The notes beneath the pieces were generated by a model. It was not told the DNA's origin, did not search any database, and saw only the letters and a program-made list of their open reading frames with translations. A program made the position numbers and the translations under genes. This document shows positions 13,690 to 20,364 of a stretch of 20,364 nucleotides of DNA, one piece after another. Location of the stretch: assembly GCA_913054115.1 (NCBI GenBank), contig CAJXIS010000002.1:1-20364 (forward strand), read 5' to 3'. This DNA is from an uncultured Acidimicrobiaceae bacterium. GTDB lineage: Bacteria; Actinomycetota; Acidimicrobiia; Acidimicrobiales; MedAcidi-G1. Positions within the stretch are counted from its first letter, which is position 1; each line of letters starts with the position of its first letter.

Positions 13690-14046
13690 TCAGCCGGTGT
13701 GGGCGATCGCCTCGATCTCGACCCTTGCCCCCAGGGGCAGGGCGGCGACGGCGACGGCGGAACGGGCCGGGCGGTGGTCGCCGAAGGCCTCGCAGTAGAT
13801 CGTGTTCATGGCCGCGTAGTCGTCCATGTCGACCAGGAAAACGGTCGTCTTGACCACGTCGTCCATCGAGGCGCCCTCGGATTCGAGGACCGCCCGGAGG
13901 TTGGCGAGGGCCTGGGTGAGCTGGCCTTCGAGGCCGCCGTCGACGAGCGCTCCGTCGGCGATGCCGATCTGTCCGCTGGTGAGCAGGACGTCGCCCACCC
14001 GCACGATCGGGGTGTAGGGGCCAACGGGCTTCGGCGTGTCGGTCAT
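13690..14046 (-). CDS. ridA: RidA family enamine/imine deaminase
   Basis: A 118-residue YjgF/YER057c/UK114 protein. RidA enzymes hydrolyse reactive enamine/imine intermediates such as 2-aminoacrylate. Family signatures are KPVGPYTPIVRVGDVLLTSG at the N-terminus, the catalytic Arg in RPARSAVAVAALPLGA, and the C-terminal ARVEIEAIAHTG with its conserved Glu. It is of the usual length and apparently complete. The ATG at 14046 has GAGGAGA upstream. It is separated from the molybdenum-hydroxylase-like gene by only 18 bp and is probably cotranscribed. Some members have other substrates, so a function linked to that neighbour is possible. Confidence 0.93.
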   Translation of the reverse strand: MTDTPKPVGPYTPIVRVGDVLLTSGQIGIADGALVDGGLEGQLTQALANLRAVLESEGASMDDVVKTTVFLVDMDDYAAMNTIYCEAFGDHRPARSAVAVAALPLGARVEIEAIAHTG

Positions 14047-14064
14047 CGGGGTTCTCCTCGTGGC

Positions 14065-15573
14065 TCAGGTGCCGGTCGGCCAGGTCTCCGGCGCACCGCG
14101 AGTCAACCACGTGGCGGCGGCCACCGCCGCGAACACGGCGTCGGAGCCGTTGCAGGGCTCACCGTCGTCGGGTTCGATCGTGACCTCGATGGGGGGCGTC
14201 TCGGTGGCCCTCACCACGTCGAAGGACCGGACGGTCAGGTCGTGGACGACGCCTTCGTCGTCGACGACCAGCGACTCGGAGGTGACCCAGCTCCAGGCCA
14301 TGTGGGCTGCGCCGACGCAGTAGGAGCGCAGGACGGTTGCGTCGAGCGGATCGCCACAGCGAACGGTGACCCGGATGCCCTCGCCATCGACCTCGGCGGT
14401 CGCCGATCCCCCTTCGGGGCTGGTCACCGTGCCGACCTCGCCGCTGGCGGCGGCCAGCAGCGCCACGGCCTCGGCCCAGCCGGCGGCCCGCAGGTCGGCC
14501 GAGGTGGGCGGACCGGCGACGTCGACCTCCTCGACGAACAGGTCCGGGGCGACCCGTGCGACAGCCTCGGCGATGCCGGGCGTGCGGGCGACCCGCAGCA
14601 CGCCCCGACCGTCGGAGTCGACGCCTCCGGCGACCGGTGGGCGCTTCGGGCCGAGCCGCACGGTGTCCTCGCGGGCGTACAGCACCAGGACCGGTCGGCC
14701 TTGCTCGTCGGCGAGGCGTCGCGCATCGGCGGATGCCGTCGAGCTCGCCTTGCCGCCGAAGGCGCCGCCGTTGGCGAGCGGTGACGACGGTTCGCCGCCC
14801 GGCACACACCAGGCGGCGTCGGTCTCGAGGTAGGCCGGTTCGACCCAGGAGGTGCGAAGCGTCGCCGCCCAGTCGCCGGGGGGCAGGTCCAGCGGGGCCC
14901 GCGGGGAGACCGTGGTGCGGCGTCCCTGGACCTTGCCGGCTACGGCACGCGCCTCGGCCAGCGTCTCGCCGATGCCGAAGCCGCCGTGGCCATCGGGCAC
15001 GGCCACGAGGTGGTCGTCGGGGACGGTGTCGGCGGCGAACCCACCGCGGCCGAGTACCACGTCGGGCCCGACCGTCTGGGCGACGTGTCCCTCGAGCTCG
15101 GCGCGGTGGGCGGCGAGTTCCGGATCGCCCGTCCATGCACCGGTGCCGTAGGCGTCCCAGGCCTCGAGGATCGTCTGCCAACCGGTGCAGCGGCAGAGGT
15201 GGGCGTGGAGCGACCGGGCCGCCCGGTCCCGATCGGTCTCGCCGGAGGCTCGCAGGCCGGCGAGGCGCACGACGATCCCCGGAGTGCAGAACCCGCACTG
15301 GCTGCCGCCGGTCGAACAGAAGGCGGAGGCCCAGGCCCGCTGCTCCGACTCGGGGAGGCCGTCGAGCGTGGTGATGGTGCGGCCGACCACGCGCCGCGCC
15401 GGCGTCACGCACGAGACCCGGGGTTGGCCGTCGACGAGCACCGTGCAGCAGCCGCACTGGCCCTGCGGGCTGCACCCGTCCTTGACCGAGGTGATGCCGA
15501 GCCGTTCCCGCAGCACGTCGAGAAGCGTCGAGCCGTCGTCGGGCACGACCACCTGCCGGCCGTCGACGATCAT
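14065..15573 (-). CDS. condensed [2Fe-2S]/molybdenum-hydroxylase-like fusion protein
   Basis: A 502-residue protein. Residues 1-140 are a complete xanthine-dehydrogenase-type iron-sulfur module: the plant-type cluster set Cys34, Cys40, Cys42/43 and Cys55 (DGCSPQGQCGCC), and the second cluster Cys93, Cys96, Cys127 and Cys129 (QCGFCTPG; HLCRCTGW). Residues about 170-255 resemble the hammerhead domain (VVLGRGGFAADTVPDDHLVA). Residues 269-275 (GGAFGGK) and a short C-terminal GEPCNGSDAVFAAVAAA look like remnants of the molybdopterin-binding subunit, normally about 750 residues but about 330 here. No FAD subunit, XdhC or other molybdenum gene is nearby. Both moieties being fused and shortened is unusual; cofactor binding and substrate are unknown. 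An upstream GTG (15591) is an alternative start. ridA follows by 18 bp. Confidence 0.85.
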   Translation of the reverse strand: MIVDGRQVVVPDDGSTLLDVLRERLGITSVKDGCSPQGQCGCCTVLVDGQPRVSCVTPARRVVGRTITTLDGLPESEQRAWASAFCSTGGSQCGFCTPGIVVRLAGLRASGETDRDRAARSLHAHLCRCTGWQTILEAWDAYGTGAWTGDPELAAHRAELEGHVAQTVGPDVVLGRGGFAADTVPDDHLVAVPDGHGGFGIGETLAEARAVAGKVQGRRTTVSPRAPLDLPPGDWAATLRTSWVEPAYLETDAAWCVPGGEPSSPLANGGAFGGKASSTASADARRLADEQGRPVLVLYAREDTVRLGPKRPPVAGGVDSDGRGVLRVARTPGIAEAVARVAPDLFVEEVDVAGPPTSADLRAAGWAEAVALLAAASGEVGTVTSPEGGSATAEVDGEGIRVTVRCGDPLDATVLRSYCVGAAHMAWSWVTSESLVVDDEGVVHDLTVRSFDVVRATETPPIEVTIEPDDGEPCNGSDAVFAAVAAATWLTRGAPETWPTGT

Positions 15574-15661
15574 CGAGAGTTCAGGGTCCACCGCAGGAGT
15601 GTGCCGCAGGGAATCGCCACGAACACCTGCGCGGCCGGCCCGCATGCGTGAGAGTGGTGAA

Positions 15662-16321
15662 ATGGTCCGGAGGTTCGTGGTTCTCCTCGTGATGGCGACG
15701 CTGGCTGCGTCGTGCGGGCTGGGGCAGTCGTCGGATCCGCCCGCCTCGTTGAAATCGCGGGTCAAGGTCAGCTACATACTCGGCTACGAGAACCTCACCG
15801 ACCAGATTCTCGATGCCGACCTGGTCGTGTTGGGAACCGCTGCCGACGTGGAGACCGTCGGCGTCAACCGGTACGACGACGGTTCCGGAGTGACCGATCG
15901 CACCATGGGGATCACCGTGCACATCGACGAGGTCCTCCGCTCGTCCGGGGTCGTAGAGGCCACTGCGGGGACCGAGATCAGAATCTCCACCATCCAGCCG
16001 TACGACATGGCGATCCACGAGGTCCGGGGGCGGATCCTTCTGGACAACCCGGGGATCTGGTTCCTGCTCGACTCGAACTCCCTCAGGCGCCGGCTGGGAC
16101 AGGACCTTGGCGAGGAGAGCGTCCTGGTGTTCCAGAACGGCAGTGCGCTGGCCCTCCGGGACGGCGCCGACTCTGTCGAGTACATCCTGCCACTACGGCG
16201 CTTCTCCGGGACCTTCGAGGCCTACCTCGAGACCGTGCAAACGGCCGCTGGAAAGGTCGCCGACATGCCGCAGCCTGAACGGCCGCTCGGCCTCCCCGAC
16301 GGCTGGGGCGAGGGGAAGTAG
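15662..16321 (+). CDS. predicted lipoprotein, function unknown
   Basis: A 219-residue protein with a lipoprotein signal: basic MVRR, hydrophobic FVVLLVMATLAAS and a lipobox-like AASC with Cys18 as the likely lipidated residue. The rest has alternating hydrophobic strands (ILDADLVVLGTAADVETV, VTVHIDEVLRSSG, GIWFLLDSNS), suggesting a beta-rich secreted domain. I do not recognise a family. It would be anchored to the outer face of the cytoplasmic membrane. The ATG at 15662 is chosen because it starts the signal peptide; a GA-rich stretch precedes it. It is divergent from the molybdenum-hydroxylase-like gene and convergent with erpA, with a 13-bp gap. Confidence 0.78.
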   Translation: MVRRFVVLLVMATLAASCGLGQSSDPPASLKSRVKVSYILGYENLTDQILDADLVVLGTAADVETVGVNRYDDGSGVTDRTMGITVHIDEVLRSSGVVEATAGTEIRISTIQPYDMAIHEVRGRILLDNPGIWFLLDSNSLRRRLGQDLGEESVLVFQNGSALALRDGADSVEYILPLRRFSGTFEAYLETVQTAAGKVADMPQPERPLGLPDGWGEGK

Positions 16322-16334
16322 TCGAGAGAGGCGG

Positions 16335-16655
16335 CTAGGAGAAGCTCTGGCCGCAGCCGCAGGTGCTCTGGGCGTTGGGGTTGTTGATCGAGAACCCCGC
16401 GTCGTTGAGGCCGTCCTTGTAGTCGAGGGTGGCGCCCTCGAGCAGTTGGGCGCTGGACGGGTCGACCACGACCCGGATGTCGCCGTAGGTGATCTCGAGG
16501 TCGTCGTCGGCACGCTCGGTGTCGAAGAACATCTCGTAGCTGAAGCCGGAGCAGCCGCCGGGGCGGACCGCAACGCGCAGGGCGAGGTTGTCGTCGCCTT
16601 CGCCGGCAATCAGTTCGCCGACCTTGGTGGTCGCATCATCTGTCAGCGTGATCAT
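16335..16655 (-). CDS. erpA: iron-sulfur cluster carrier protein, HesB/IscA/ErpA family
   Basis: A 106-residue A-type carrier that passes Fe-S clusters to target enzymes. The three ligand cysteines are present: Cys35 in RPGGCSGFSY, and Cys99 and Cys101 in STCGCGQSF. The DGLNDAGFSINNPNA block before them is typical of the family. All three positions are ordinary Cys codons, so this is not one of the HesB-like selenoproteins. The ATG at 16655 has GGGAG 9 nt upstream, and TACACT (16693-16698) is a good -10 for it. The divergent neighbour Mrp is also an Fe-S assembly factor. Naming as ErpA rather than IscA follows usual actinobacterial annotation and is not certain. Confidence 0.93.
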   Translation of the reverse strand: MITLTDDATTKVGELIAGEGDDNLALRVAVRPGGCSGFSYEMFFDTERADDDLEITYGDIRVVVDPSSAQLLEGATLDYKDGLNDAGFSINNPNAQSTCGCGQSFS

Positions 16656-16692
16656 GTGGTGTGGCTCCCTGGCATGGATTGCTGTGTTCGCG

Positions 16693-16698
16693 AGTGTA
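16693..16698 (-). promoter_or_regulatory. candidate -10 element TACACT of erpA
   Basis: TACACT on the minus strand lies 37 nt upstream of the erpA ATG, leaving room for a leader that includes the GGGAG binding site. Confidence 0.4.
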
Positions 16699-16741
16699 GC
16701 AATGATCACCTGCCGATCCCAGCAGCCGATCCCTGCGCCCG

Positions 16742-16747
16742 TAGGCT
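16742..16747 (+). promoter_or_regulatory. -10 element TAGGCT for a leaderless mrp mRNA
   Basis: TAGGCT, the same hexamer as upstream of the HAD phosphatase, ends 6 nt before the mrp ATG. Confidence 0.5.
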
Positions 16748-16753
16748 CAGGGC

Positions 16754-17950
16754 ATGTCGGACGGGCCATCCACCGCGACGCAACCTCCCTTGATCGACCC
16801 ACCCTCGGTCGATGAGGTCATGGGGCTGCTGCGCGGCGTCGTCGATCCCGAACTGGGCAGCGACATCGTCGAGCTCGGCATGGCCAAGGGGGCCACGGTC
16901 GATGCCGACGGCCTCGTCGACATCACGATCGCCCTCACCACGTCGGGCTGCCCCCTGCGGGCGCAGATCCAGCGTGACGTGCGGGCCCGCATCGGCGGCC
17001 TGCCCGGCGTCACGAAGGTGCACATCACCTGGACCGAGCTGACGCCCGACGAGAAGGCGGCGGCGATGGCCAAGGCCCGCTGGAACGTCGCCCAGGACGC
17101 CCCCGAGACCGCCGTGCCGGCCACCTGCCGGGTGCTCATGATCGCCTCCGGCAAGGGCGGCGTGGGCAAGTCCTCGGTCACCGTCAACCTGGCGACGGCG
17201 CTAGCCCACCGGGGCTACGCCGTTGGGGTCATGGACGCCGACATCTGGGGCTTCTCGGTCCCGCGCATGCTCGGCCTCGAGGGGCGCCTGGGAGGCTCCC
17301 CCGAGTCGGGCAAGATCACCCCGAACCACAAGTCCGTTGGCGCCGGCCACCTCGAGGTCGTGTCGATGGGGTTCCTCGTCGAGGACGAGGAGACCGCCCT
17401 CATGTGGCGGGGCCTGATCCTGAACCGGGCCGTCCGGCACTTCTGCGAGGACGTGGCCTGGGGAGACCTCGACTACCTCCTGATCGACATGCCGCCGGGC
17501 ACCGGCGACGTCCAGATGGGGCTCGCCAAGATGCTGCCGAGGGCCGAGATGATCATCGTGACGACACCTGCGCTGGCAGCGCAGAAGGTGGCGGTCCGCG
17601 TCGCCCACATGGGGCGCAACAACTACCTGCGGGTCGTCGGGGTGATCGAGAACATGAGCGCCTACGTCACCCCCGACGGCGAGCGCCACGAGCTGTTCGG
17701 TGCCGGAGGCGGCAGCAACCTCGCGAACCAGATCGGCGCACCGCTGCTCGGCAGCATCCCCATCGACGCTGCCGTGACGGCCGGCGGCGACAGCGGCAAC
17801 CCGGTCGTCCTCGGCGATGGACCGGCGGCGGATGCCTACCGGGAGATCGTCGAGCTGATCGCCACCGAGGCGGCGCCACCGATCAACATGGAGGGGTGCA
17901 GCGCCCGTCTGCTGGCTGCCGCCGAGGCCGCCCTCGACGAAGCCGGCTAG
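16754..17950 (+). CDS. mrp: Mrp/ApbC-type iron-sulfur carrier ATPase
   Basis: A 398-residue protein with an N-terminal MIP18/DUF59 domain (DPELGSDIVELGMAKG; Cys66 in TTSGCPLRA) and a C-terminal ParA-like ATPase. The P-loop ASGKGGVGKSS is at 131-141, DADIWGFSVPRMLG follows, and LLIDMPPGTGDVQ is the Walker B region. The CxxC that bridges the cluster in many Mrp/NBP35 proteins is absent: the segment reads ENMSAYVTPDGERHELFG. This form without the pair is also seen in mycobacterial Mrp. Function is Fe-S cluster assembly or transfer, or another scaffold role. The start is supported by the TAGGCT element 6 nt upstream. Its stop overlaps the stop of the convergent fxsA. Confidence 0.94.
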   Translation: MSDGPSTATQPPLIDPPSVDEVMGLLRGVVDPELGSDIVELGMAKGATVDADGLVDITIALTTSGCPLRAQIQRDVRARIGGLPGVTKVHITWTELTPDEKAAAMAKARWNVAQDAPETAVPATCRVLMIASGKGGVGKSSVTVNLATALAHRGYAVGVMDADIWGFSVPRMLGLEGRLGGSPESGKITPNHKSVGAGHLEVVSMGFLVEDEETALMWRGLILNRAVRHFCEDVAWGDLDYLLIDMPPGTGDVQMGLAKMLPRAEMIIVTTPALAAQKVAVRVAHMGRNNYLRVVGVIENMSAYVTPDGERHELFGAGGGSNLANQIGAPLLGSIPIDAAVTAGGDSGNPVVLGDGPAADAYREIVELIATEAAPPINMEGCSARLLAAAEAALDEAG

Positions 17951-18459
17951 GCGTTTTCTCCCAGTTCGGGAGGCGACGGGGGGTCGTCGTCCCGCCAGGA
18001 CTCCACGTTGATCGTCCCGAACTCAGGACTGACCGTCCGACCTTCGTCGGCGACTCCGCCCGGGTGGAACCGCCAGGTCATCGTGGGCTGCCCGTTCGCC
18101 ATCCGTCGCCCGAACCAGCGTGAGGCGACGGCCCGCAGCAGCGCCCGGGTCGGCGGGAAGAGCAGCGAAAGGCCGAGGGCATCGGTGGCGAAGCCCGGCG
18201 TCAGCATCAGCGCCCCGCCGAACAGCACCAGGAGGCCATCGACCAGCTGGCGGCCGGGGACACGGCCCTGGGCCATCTCCTCCTGGGCCTTCCGGAGGAT
18301 GCCGAGGCCCTCCCGCCTGACCAGCCATGCGCCGACGACGCTGACGAGGAACAGCAGGGCGATGGTGTTGAGCACGCCGACCTCGCCGGCCACCTGGACG
18401 ATCAGGTACAGCTCGACGATCGGCGTGACGATGAACAGCAGGATCAGCAGGGGGAACAC
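17947..18459 (-). CDS. fxsA: FxsA family membrane protein
   Basis: A 170-residue protein of the FxsA family, small cytoplasmic-membrane proteins linked in E. coli to relief of F-plasmid exclusion of phage T7; the general role is unknown. The N-terminus FPLLILLFIVTPIVELYLIV is the diagnostic first span, with NTIALLFLVSVVGAWLVRREG, then LLVLFGGALMLTPGFATDAL and LSLLFPPTRALL. The last 60 residues are a polar, proline-rich tail. The GTG at 18459 is chosen because it starts exactly where the family does and TACCCT ends 7 nt upstream; a longer frame from the ATG at 18540 would overlap the divergent selA start. Confidence 0.88.
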   Translation of the reverse strand: MFPLLILLFIVTPIVELYLIVQVAGEVGVLNTIALLFLVSVVGAWLVRREGLGILRKAQEEMAQGRVPGRQLVDGLLVLFGGALMLTPGFATDALGLSLLFPPTRALLRAVASRWFGRRMANGQPTMTWRFHPGGVADEGRTVSPEFGTINVESWRDDDPPSPPELGENA

Positions 18460-18466
18460 GATGCTC

Positions 18467-18472
18467 AGGGTA
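18467..18472 (-). promoter_or_regulatory. -10 element TACCCT for a leaderless fxsA mRNA
   Basis: TACCCT on the minus strand ends 7 nt before the GTG at 18459. It is back to back with the selA promoter. Confidence 0.45.
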
Positions 18473-18523
18473 GGGGTTCGTCCGCCGCTCACCGCCGCGG
18501 GCGGTCCCATCAGAAGCGTCGCG

Positions 18524-18529
18524 TATCCT
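18524..18529 (+). promoter_or_regulatory. candidate -10 element TATCCT of selA
   Basis: TATCCT ends 9 nt before the selA ATG at 18539; no ribosome binding site is visible, so the leader would be at most a few bases. Confidence 0.45.
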
Positions 18530-18538
18530 GCCCATTCC

Positions 18539-19810
18539 ATGGCCCCGGACCGCCCACCCTCCGTCGACCGCTTGGCCCGCTCGCTCGCCGACACGGGCCT
18601 CCCGCACCCGTTGCTCGTCGATGCCGCACGACAGGCGGTCGCCGACGGCGATCCGGCCTCCGTCGAGGAACGGGCCCGCGACCTGGCCGAGTCGATGGGG
18701 AGGCACCTCCTGACCGGCGTCGTCAACGCCACCGGTGTGCTGCTGCACACCAACCTCGGTCGGGCGCCATGGGGGGCCGCCATCGACGACACCCGCTACA
18801 GCACCCTCGAGTTCGACCTGTCCACGGGCGACCGGGGCTCCCGTCAGGATCGGGCGCCGGCGCTGCTCGCACGGGCCTGCGGTGCCGAGGCGGCGATCGT
18901 GGTCAACAACTGTGCCTCGGCGGTCCTGCTGGTGCTGGCTGCGCTCGCCGAGGGACGAGGGGTGGTCGTCTCCCGCGGCGAGCTCGTCGAGATCGGCGGC
19001 GGCTTCCGGATCCCCGACGTCATGGCGCAGTCCGGGGCCCGCCTCATCGAGGTCGGCACCACCAACCGGACGCGCCTCGGGGACTTCGCCTCCGCCGTCG
19101 CCGGAGACGATGCTGCGCTGATCCTCAACGTCCACCGCTCCAACTACCGGATCGAGGGCTTCACCGAGTCGGTGGGCGTCTCCGAACTGGCGGACCTGGG
19201 GCTCCCGGTCGTCGCCGACATCGGTTCCGGGCTGCTCGACGTCGCCTGCCCGTGGCTCGCCGACGGCCCGCCCCCGTGGCTGGCCGACGAGCCGGCAGCC
19301 CGCCAGACCCTCGAGGCGGGAGCCGACCTGGTCACGTTCTCGGGCGACAAGCTGTTGGGCGGGCCCCAGGCCGGGGTCATCGCCGGCCGGGCCGACCTGG
19401 TGGCGGCCTGTGCGGCGCACCCGCTGGCCAGGGCCCTGCGCCCCGGCAGCCTCATCCTCCACGCACTCCAGGACCTGGCCCTCGCCTACCTCCGCCGCGA
19501 CGGCGACGCCATCCCGTTCTGGCGCATGGCGACCCTGACCGTCGACGACCTCCGGTACCGGGCCGCAGCCATCGCCCCCGACCTTGTCGCTGACACGATG
19601 GCCGTCCCCGGTGGTGGCACCCTGCCCGGCGTCGAGATCCCGTCGGTCGGCCTCCGGCTCCCCGGCGACCACGCTGCCGCCCTGCGGGCCGGGACGCCGC
19701 CGGTCATCGCCCGCGTGGCCAACCAGACCACCCTGCTCGACCTGCGGACCGTCCATCCGAACGACGACGCCGTGCTCGGCGCTGCGCTCGACCGGCTCGG
19801 CGTCCGCTGA
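18539..19810 (+). CDS. selA: L-seryl-tRNA(Sec) selenium transferase
   Basis: A 423-residue PLP enzyme that converts seryl-tRNA(Sec) to selenocysteyl-tRNA(Sec) with selenophosphate. Visible are VVNATGVLLHTNLGRAP near residue 61, the AAIVVNNCASAVLLVLAAL segment, GTTNRTRLGDF, and the PLP-binding Lys271 in FSGDKLLGGPQAGVI. The N-terminal domain that contacts the tRNA is shorter than in E. coli (423 versus 463 residues) but present. The ATG at 18539 is supported by TATCCT upstream. selB follows after 16 bp, and the tRNA-Sec gene lies 12 kb upstream. The catalytic core looks intact. Confidence 0.96.
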   Translation: MAPDRPPSVDRLARSLADTGLPHPLLVDAARQAVADGDPASVEERARDLAESMGRHLLTGVVNATGVLLHTNLGRAPWGAAIDDTRYSTLEFDLSTGDRGSRQDRAPALLARACGAEAAIVVNNCASAVLLVLAALAEGRGVVVSRGELVEIGGGFRIPDVMAQSGARLIEVGTTNRTRLGDFASAVAGDDAALILNVHRSNYRIEGFTESVGVSELADLGLPVVADIGSGLLDVACPWLADGPPPWLADEPAARQTLEAGADLVTFSGDKLLGGPQAGVIAGRADLVAACAAHPLARALRPGSLILHALQDLALAYLRRDGDAIPFWRMATLTVDDLRYRAAAIAPDLVADTMAVPGGGTLPGVEIPSVGLRLPGDHAAALRAGTPPVIARVANQTTLLDLRTVHPNDDAVLGAALDRLGVR

Positions 19811-19826
19811 GGACCCGGACGACCAC

Positions 19827-20364
19827 ATGCACGTCATCGCCACGGCCGGCCACGTCGACCATGGAAAGTCCACGCTCGTGGAGGCGCTCACCGGCACCGA
19901 TCCCGACCGCTTCGCCGAGGAGAAGGCCCGCGGCCTCACGATCGACCTGGGCTTCGCCTCGACCACGCTGCCCTCGGGGGCCACGCTGTCGCTGGTCGAC
20001 GTGCCGGGCCACGTCCGGTTCATCAAGAACATGCTGGCCGGCGTGGGTGCGGTCGATGCCTGCCTCTTCGTCGTGGCGGCCACCGAGGGCTGGAAGCCGC
20101 AGTCCGAGGAGCACCTCCGGATCCTCGAACTTCTCGACGTCCGCCACGGCCTCGTGGCCCTGACCAAGGTCGGGATCGCCGACGAGGACCTCGTCGAGCT
20201 CGCCCACCTCGAGGTCGAGGAACGACTCGAGGGCACGTTCCTCGAAGGCGTGCCGATCGTCGATGTGGATGCACCGGCCGGGATCGGCATCGACGAACTG
20301 CGCTCGGCCCTCGACGACCTGCTGGCGGTCACCCCCACCTCGACGGACCGGGGACGCCCGCGGC
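19827..20364 (+). CDS. selB: selenocysteine-specific elongation factor SelB, N-terminal part (runs off the right edge)
   Basis: The first 179 residues of SelB, the GTPase that delivers Sec-tRNA to the ribosome at UGA codons followed by a SECIS element. G1 is AGHVDHGKST, the switch region EEKARGLTIDLGF is SelB-like, and G3 is LVDVPGHVRFIKNM. The G4 position reads ALTKVGIAD, with Gly where guanine-specific GTPases normally have Asp (T/NKxD). The C-terminal winged-helix domains that bind SECIS lie outside the window. The ATG at 19827 follows the selA stop by 16 bp with GAGGAC upstream, so the two genes form one operon. Confidence 0.95.
   Translation, partial: MHVIATAGHVDHGKSTLVEALTGTDPDRFAEEKARGLTIDLGFASTTLPSGATLSLVDVPGHVRFIKNMLAGVGAVDACLFVVAATEGWKPQSEEHLRILELLDVRHGLVALTKVGIADEDLVELAHLEVEERLEGTFLEGVPIVDVDAPAGIGIDELRSALDDLLAVTPTSTDRGRPR

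Noticed and set aside
16335..16655. Possible HesB-like selenoprotein
   Set aside because: All three ligand positions are Cys codons and the stop lies at the normal family end.
17650..17700. Possible damaged Mrp because the CxxC pair is missing
   Set aside because: The surrounding sequence is intact, and Mrp proteins from mycobacteria also lack the pair, so this is a lineage variant rather than decay.
18023..20338. A 771-codon minus-strand frame over selA and selB
   Set aside because: It is antisense to two certain genes, with no recognisable domain.

Overview
The window is a gene-dense, very GC-rich stretch of a bacterial chromosome. Actinomycetota is the best fit, and probably the class Acidimicrobiia (inference from overall gene style, not from a marker phylogeny). 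Supporting signs are a GlnR-like orphan regulator beside a GlnA2-type glutamine synthetase, a eukaryotic-type glutamine synthetase II, a secretin-free Tad pilus operon, a SigA/SigB-type sigma factor, an Mrp ATPase without the CxxC pair, and many start codons placed 6-7 nt after a TAnnnT -10 element (leaderless mRNAs). No insertion sequence, phage gene or CRISPR array is visible, and no gene-free stretch exceeds about 210 bp.

Layout. Positions 1-1362 (minus) carry the 5' part of nhaA, preceded by a translationally coupled anti-sigma kinase / STAS antagonist pair. Positions 1443-5407 (minus) are a compact Tad-type pilus operon in the order tadZ-tadA-tadB-tadC-flp-tadE; its first four genes overlap by 1-4 bp. 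A HAD phosphatase (plus, 5582) diverges from it. Positions 6387-6686 hold a tiny leaderless membrane-peptide gene, the selenocysteine tRNA gene (anticodon TCA) and two strong hairpins. Then on the minus strand come a sigma-70 family factor, an unknown protein, glutamine-dependent NAD synthetase and glutamine synthetase II. Divergent from the last is a glnA2-glnR pair on the plus strand. Positions 13442-15573 (minus) encode a small membrane protein, a RidA protein and an unusual condensed [2Fe-2S]/molybdenum-hydroxylase-like protein. A lipoprotein, ErpA, Mrp and FxsA follow. The right edge has selA and the start of selB.

How the parts work together. selC (6544), selA and selB are three of the four core components for selenocysteine insertion; selD is not in the window, and I saw no selenoprotein gene here. 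The nitrogen block (glnII, glnA2, glnR) shares an intergenic region with four AC dinucleotides at exact 11-bp steps, the layout of a GlnR a1-b1-a2-b2 operator. ErpA and Mrp are divergent neighbours with a shared Fe-S assembly theme.

The points most worth a second look are the condensed molybdenum-hydroxylase-like protein, the GlnR-type operator, the tRNA-Sec with an apparent 7+6 rather than 8+5 acceptor/T stacking, a possible RNA structure masking the tadZ ribosome binding site, the 15-bp tandem repeat in the Flp prepilin leader, and the recurring leaderless -10 pattern.
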